A stretch of 64,000 nucleotides of DNA from assembly GCA_013288685.1 (NCBI GenBank), contig JABDBM010000008.1, forward strand, positions 1 through 64,000, read 5' to 3'. The notes below the pieces were generated by a model. The model did no database searches. It saw nothing but the letters and a program-made list of their open reading frames with translations, and was not told the origin of the DNA. Below are positions 60,507-64,000 of this stretch, in pieces. Each line of letters starts with the position of its first letter. Within the stretch, counting starts at the first letter, position 1. Position numbers and translations under genes: made by a program. The stretch is from Bacteroidota bacterium. Lineage in GTDB: Bacteria; Bacteroidota; Bacteroidia; Sphingobacteriales; Sphingobacteriaceae.

Positions 60507-62006
60507 TTGAAAAACTTGAATGAACTCGGCGTAGGACTGGTGTATTTTCAGGGCTTTGAGCGCTTTTTGGAATCGCATTCATCGTTAATTGATATAGTAG
60601 AAATTGAACCGCAAACCTTTTGGTACGACAAAAATGATGAATGCGCTTCTTTTAAATTTGACGAAGCAGTAACCGGCTTTCTGCAACATTACCCCCGCCC
60701 TAAGCTTTTCCATGGGGTAGGTTACCCCGTTGGCGGCACCTGGCTTGCCCCGCAGGCCCATTTTAATACCCTGAGGCAACAGGCAGAGACCCTGCAGCCC
60801 GAGTGGATAAGTGAACATCTCAGCTTCAATATTTTTACCGAATACGGCGCCGACGTCAATTCGGGCTTTTTGCTGCCGCCGCTGCAATCATCAGCAGGCA
60901 TAGCAACCGCTGTAGCCAATATACAACATTACCGCGCGGCAATGGACCGTCCGTTTGCCTTTGAAACCGGCGTAAACTATTTGCAGCCCCGCAAAAATGA
61001 AATACCCGATGGTCTGTTTACCGCCAAAATTGCCGAACAAGCCGACTGTCATATTTTACTCGATTTACACAATATTCTCACCAACCAGCGAAACGGCCGG
61101 CAATCCGTTAAAGACTTTGTTAATTCGTTGCCGCTTGAGCGGGTGATTGAACTGCATGTAGGCGGCGGCATCTATTATAAGGATTATTACCTGGACGCTC
61201 ACAGCGGCCCGTCTGACGATGAGCTATTCGGCATATTGGATGATGTAGCAGGCATGTTACCCAACCTTAAAGCGCTGATGTTTGAAATTAATCCCGATTA
61301 TTTAGTAAAAGTTCCCGAAGCGGCCATAACAGAGCAGTTGATAAAAATGCATCGAATTTGGGATAAACGGGGGCGCTTGCTTAAAAAATCGATAAAGCCT
61401 GCCCCAGAAAATACACCATCATTTAACGAAAGCCTATCAGTACCCGAATGGGAAACTACCCTCGGCAACCTGGTTTTGGGCAGAGTGCCCCAGTTTGCTG
61501 CATCACCTGTTCAGGAGCCAACGCCCGTGCTTACTGACGAATTAATACAAGACCCGGGAATAACCATTATAAAAGACCTGATTTTTAACTTTCGCGGATC
61601 GGTTTTGGTTACCGTACTAAAACTAAGTACACGGCTACTACGTCTGTCGGTTGGCGAGGCGGCTTTTAATACCTGCATCAACAACTTTTTTGCCAGCGCA
61701 GTTCCCGAATTGCTACCCGTAATAGTAGCCACACAATTTTTTGAATATGTGAAAGCAAACCAACTAATGGGCCCGCGCCTGCAAAAAGTGCTGGAATACG
61801 AGATAGCTGCTATCCATACCGCAATAGACCAGCAACCGCGCACTGTCAGCTTCGATTTCGACCCATTGCCGCTTTTAGCCGCTTTGCAGGACGCACGCCT
61901 GCCCGGCGGGCCTGTGGTGAAACGGCCTGTAAATCTCCAAATAGTATCCGACCAGGCGGTGGTGACTCACGAACAACTCAATTTTAGCCCCGTATTTCAC
62001 GTTTGA
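60507..62006 (+). CDS. MNIO (DUF692) oxidase fused to HvfC/DUF2063-like domain
   Basis: A 499-residue protein starting at a TTG (no in-frame ATG near). Residues about 1-290 are a DUF692/MNIO TIM barrel, a multinuclear non-heme iron enzyme that oxidatively modifies peptides; candidate metal ligands are H69 (LFHGVGYPVGG), E103/H104 (WISEHLSF), E153 (FETGVNYL), D186/H188 (LLDLHNI), H217 (ELHVGGG), H232 (DAHSGPSDDE) and E260 (MFEINPDYL). Residues about 350-465 resemble HvfC/DUF2063 partner proteins (FNFRGSVLVTVLKLSTRLLRLSVGEAAFNTC, FFEYVKANQ, LQKVLEYEIAAIH). Normally these are two genes (hvfB, hvfC); here they are one chain. Target is probably the CPHC peptide upstream. Confidence 0.85.
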   Translation: MKNLNELGVGLVYFQGFERFLESHSSLIDIVEIEPQTFWYDKNDECASFKFDEAVTGFLQHYPRPKLFHGVGYPVGGTWLAPQAHFNTLRQQAETLQPEWISEHLSFNIFTEYGADVNSGFLLPPLQSSAGIATAVANIQHYRAAMDRPFAFETGVNYLQPRKNEIPDGLFTAKIAEQADCHILLDLHNILTNQRNGRQSVKDFVNSLPLERVIELHVGGGIYYKDYYLDAHSGPSDDELFGILDDVAGMLPNLKALMFEINPDYLVKVPEAAITEQLIKMHRIWDKRGRLLKKSIKPAPENTPSFNESLSVPEWETTLGNLVLGRVPQFAASPVQEPTPVLTDELIQDPGITIIKDLIFNFRGSVLVTVLKLSTRLLRLSVGEAAFNTCINNFFASAVPELLPVIVATQFFEYVKANQLMGPRLQKVLEYEIAAIHTAIDQQPRTVSFDFDPLPLLAALQDARLPGGPVVKRPVNLQIVSDQAVVTHEQLNFSPVFHV

Positions 62007-62061
62007 AAAGGCCCGGTTAAATTTTTTTTAAAATTTATTTTTACTTTTCATCTAAACGGCT

Positions 62062-62069
62062 TATCTTTG
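62062..62069 (+). promoter_or_regulatory. Promoter element for tRNA-Glu
   Basis: TATCTTTG is an exact TAnnTTTG -7 match in an AT-rich stretch (62010-62060), 56 bp before the tRNA. Confidence 0.7.
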
Positions 62070-62124
62070 CAATCCCAAAATAAGGGGAATTATTAAGCCG
62101 AAAGGTATAATAGTTCAACAAAAA

Positions 62125-62196
62125 GGCCCGTTCGTCTAGGGGTTAGGACGTAAGATTTTCATTCTTGAAACAGGGGTTCGATTCCCCTACGGGCTA
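62125..62196 (+). tRNA. tRNA-Glu (UUC)
   Basis: Acceptor ggcccgt/acgggct with A73; D arm gtct-aggggtta-ggac; anticodon loop ttTTCat; T arm agggg-ttcgatt-cccct. The CCA is not encoded. Own promoter at 62062 and terminator at 62199. Confidence 0.96.
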
Positions 62197-62198
62197 CG

Positions 62199-62231
62199 AA
62201 GCCGCTTTGCGAAAGTAAAGCGGCTTTTTTT
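62199..62231 (+). terminator. Rho-independent terminator after tRNA-Glu
   Basis: aagccgcttt (62199-62208) pairs perfectly with aaagcggctt (62217-62226) over gcgaaagt, followed by ttttt. Confidence 0.93.
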
Positions 62232-62265
62232 ATTTTGTAATGATTGGTTCATTTCAGAAAATAAC

Positions 62266-62760
62266 ATGGCGAAGTTTTTTAAAACACCCGATCAAATAGC
62301 CGCTTTGATGCAGCACTGGTTCTTATCTTATTATCGTGAGGATATAGATTTCTTTTCGGGTTTGGAGACTTTCACCTTTTTTGATCTGGTGCATGAAGAC
62401 CTTCGATTGAGACTTCTCCGGCGCGTAAATTTAGAGGAGAGCGAAAAACCCGTATTCCTGCTTAATTGCGATAATGACGTGTTTGTATTGAATACGACCC
62501 ATAGATTTATAAGGGTTGGTGAAACTGATGTTGAATCTTTTTTTTATACGGACTTTGACTGGCACGTTGGCTATAAATCAATAGCAATTACGATAAATGG
62601 AAAGTTAAAAGGAGTTAAGTCGGACGGATATTTTGCCGAGTTTGGTTTGAGAAAACACAGCGGCGAAATTGTATATTGGCTGATCCCGACCGGAAGACGC
62701 GGGTTTGCTTTTTGGAATGTCACAAAAAAATGCGCTCTTATAGGGAGAAAATATCTTTAA
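62266..62760 (+). CDS. 164-residue protein of unknown function
   Basis: Soluble protein (MAKFFKTPDQIAALMQHWFLSYYREDIDFFSG...) rich in aromatic residues, with no signal peptide. It has a FFYTDFDWHVGYKSIAITINGK middle and ends GRRGFAFWNVTKKCALIGRKYL. Not recognised. It has reasonable coding character and a stop just before the repeat field, but no domain support. Confidence 0.5.
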   Translation: MAKFFKTPDQIAALMQHWFLSYYREDIDFFSGLETFTFFDLVHEDLRLRLLRRVNLEESEKPVFLLNCDNDVFVLNTTHRFIRVGETDVESFFYTDFDWHVGYKSIAITINGKLKGVKSDGYFAEFGLRKHSGEIVYWLIPTGRRGFAFWNVTKKCALIGRKYL

Positions 62761-62826
62761 CAGGTCAGTTGAAAGCTGCGAACTTTTCGACCAGTTTCCG
62801 GCGGGCCGGGGCTCCAGCGGGGCGGC

Positions 62827-62899
62827 AGCGTTCCACTTTTACATTTTTGGAACAGGTGGCACATTGTGGAACACGCTGATTATCAGGCGTTCCATTTTT
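62827..62899 (-). repeat. ggaacgc multi-hairpin repeat (copy 2)
   Basis: Inverted copy of 42140-42210: same boundaries aaaaatggaacgcctgataa to aaaagtggaacgct on the minus strand, differing at a handful of bases in the middle. A further gatagtcaggcgttccaaat half copy lies at 62927-62948. Confidence 0.88.
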
Positions 62900-63311
62900 G
62901 ACCAATGGGCAATATTCTGTAATGTATTGATAGTCAGGCGTTCCAAATTGCAACCTTTTAATGCATCATTGTAACTTATTTACTATCAATACATTAACGA
63001 AAAACCGGGGAATTTCTTACACACTTCTACCGGTCTCGTACGGTTATGGGTTTACACTTTAAGGATTAATCCTGTTTTAGGTTTACACTTAACTCTTGTC
63101 GTTTTTTATAATTTTTGCTGCATCCTTTTTTAATCACCGCTGTGCGAAGCTGTGACTTCGGATAGACTATTCCTGTAGGCCTACTACAGGGTGTTAAGTT
63201 TGCCGCTGATATTTTCTATTTAAATTGGCTGATGAACCTAAGTGGGCAAACATAATCATGGCCCGGTATTACATACTACCGGCATAGTGCGTCCGCAGAT
63301 GGATGCTACCC

Positions 63312-63447
63312 CCGCCAGTTCAAGTGTCCACACTTGAACTCATGAAATTTTGAGCGTCCACGCTCCTGTCGATAAATTAACGTGGCATCATGAGCGTGGA
63401 CGCTCAAAACGTTATTCAGCCAAGCGGGGACGCTTGGCTGGGCGGGT
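63312..63447. repeat. Multi-hairpin repeat on gtccac/gtggac palindromes (copy 2)
   Basis: Same order as at 37975-38176: caagtgtccacacttg (63321-63336), gagcgtccacgctc (63352-63365), gagcgtggacgctc (63392-63405), gccaagcggggacgcttggc (63419-63438), then tgggcgg. The spacing between the middle palindromes is shorter here. Confidence 0.88.
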
Positions 63448-63557
63448 GAAAATAAATCTTATTCAGAAAGACCTCTTTAAAATTTAAGTACCAATACATT
63501 AATTCATTAACAGAATAATTAATTTAAATCCAATCCGAATAATTCATCTACTTACTA

Positions 63558-63565
63558 TATATTTG
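63558..63565 (+). promoter_or_regulatory. Promoter element for the last gene
   Basis: TATATTTG, an exact TAnnTTTG match, 23 bp before the ATG at 63588. Confidence 0.6.
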
Positions 63566-63587
63566 CTCTACAACCTTCATTATCACA

Positions 63588-64000
63588 ATGAAAAAAATTA
63601 CCTTATACAATGTTATTACAAACGAGATAAGAACCGATTCACGGCTTAATCCCTTCAGTCATGATTTTGACCCACACAAGACTTCTGGCATCATAGATGC
63701 TGCAATTGCCGAACATTATAAAGGCCTGGTCGAATATGATCCAGATGGCGCGAAGCTTGCCGCCGGATTAAATGATCTGAATCATCTTTTTTTAGAGTTA
63801 TACGGAAAAATCCGTGACGGACTTGCTCAAACCGGTTTGAGTACCGCAGAGCTCATAGAAATGACAATTGCCACCGCAAATTTTTCTTATCTGAATTTAC
63901 TTGCCGAGCAGGGCCGTCAAGCCGGGCAGCGAGATGGCGAAATTGATGAAATGAGTCGATTCGTGAAGGGGGATTTTAAAAACATGAATGGCACTTCAGT
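63588..64000 (+). CDS. Start of an unrecognised gene (3' end outside window)
   Basis: 137 codons open to the window edge (MKKITLYNVITNEIRTDSRL...). No signal peptide. It contains a hydrophilic, Ala/Glu/Lys-rich helical character (YKGLVEYDPDGAKLAAGLNDLNHLFLELYGKIRDGLAQTGLSTAEL). No domain recognised from this part. It has its own promoter and lies after the repeat field. Confidence 0.6.
   Translation, partial: MKKITLYNVITNEIRTDSRLNPFSHDFDPHKTSGIIDAAIAEHYKGLVEYDPDGAKLAAGLNDLNHLFLELYGKIRDGLAQTGLSTAELIEMTIATANFSYLNLLAEQGRQAGQRDGEIDEMSRFVKGDFKNMNGTS

Larger units (their letters stand above)
62761..63587. other. Repeat-rich non-coding stretch near the window end
   Basis: 827 bp without a gene. 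It holds the ggaacgc repeat (62827-62899), an 7-bp hairpin cctgtag/ctacagg (63172-63190), the gtccac multi-hairpin repeat (63312-63447) and AT-rich sequence with a promoter at 63558. Confidence 0.65.

Overview
The window looks like chromosomal DNA of a Bacteroidota soil or plant-polymer degrader of the Sphingobacteriaceae type (Mucilaginibacter/Pedobacter-like). The signs are a SusC/SusD pair, many lipoproteins with a lipobox Cys followed by Lys-Lys or similar, TAnnTTTG-type promoter elements instead of sigma70 -10/-35 boxes, weak Shine-Dalgarno sequences, DUF5916 and 7TM-DISM proteins, several glycoside hydrolases, and families of short dispersed inverted repeats between genes. The genus is inferred from overall character, not proved. 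No rRNA operon, complete insertion sequence, prophage or CRISPR array was seen.

Layout. 0-2.2 kb: a ferredoxin-type oxidoreductase and an outer-membrane barrel. 2.3-11.7 kb: a beta-glucan degradation cluster on the minus strand (three GH16 lipoproteins, one GH30, one GH5). It is interrupted by a 7TM-DISM membrane sensor whose cytoplasmic end is an IS1595-transposase-like zinc ribbon plus helical region. One GH16 and the GH30 carry nearly the same C-terminal fascin-like trefoil. 11.9-20 kb: DinB-like protein, modABC molybdate transporter, a peroxiredoxin beside a Met/Lys-rich secreted peptide, an ECF sigma/anti-sigma pair, a DUF1223 protein, and a cytochrome b plus Tat-exported molybdopterin oxidoreductase that would use the imported molybdenum. 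20.3-24 kb: a giant protein with about eight PAS domains and one GAF, ending in a histidine-kinase dimerisation helix with no ATPase domain. 24-28.4 kb: RhlE-type helicase, cysE-cysM cysteine synthesis pair, sugar isomerase-like protein. 28.4-31.3 kb: tetR-GH20 unit preceded by two inverted repeats. 31.3-38 kb: mixed housekeeping and envelope genes and a Tat-exported putative glycosidase.

38.3-42 kb: a 1224-residue SIR2-domain protein resembling antiphage defence sirtuins, AT-rich compared with its neighbours and bracketed by two kinds of multi-hairpin repeat that recur together at 62.8-63.4 kb. 42.2-48.3 kb: DUF5916 barrel, DoxX, YcaQ-like protein, DUF1624 membrane protein, small lipoprotein. 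49-55.2 kb: ROK regulator with SusC and SusD. 55.2-59 kb: SRPBCC protein, cyclophilin, a single-pass membrane protein and a GH43 enzyme preceded by a perfect 28-bp LacI-like palindrome.

59-62.2 kb is the region of most interest: four minus-strand tRNA genes (Pro-UGG, an unusual Ile-UAU, a Phe-GAA with an abnormal T loop, Cys-GCA), then a 72-residue CPHC peptide gene followed after 12 nt by a 499-residue fusion of an MNIO (DUF692) oxidase with an HvfC/DUF2063-like partner domain, then tRNA-Glu. The peptide and fusion enzyme look like a compact RiPP (post-translationally modified peptide) cassette lying between tRNA genes. The window ends inside an unrecognised gene.
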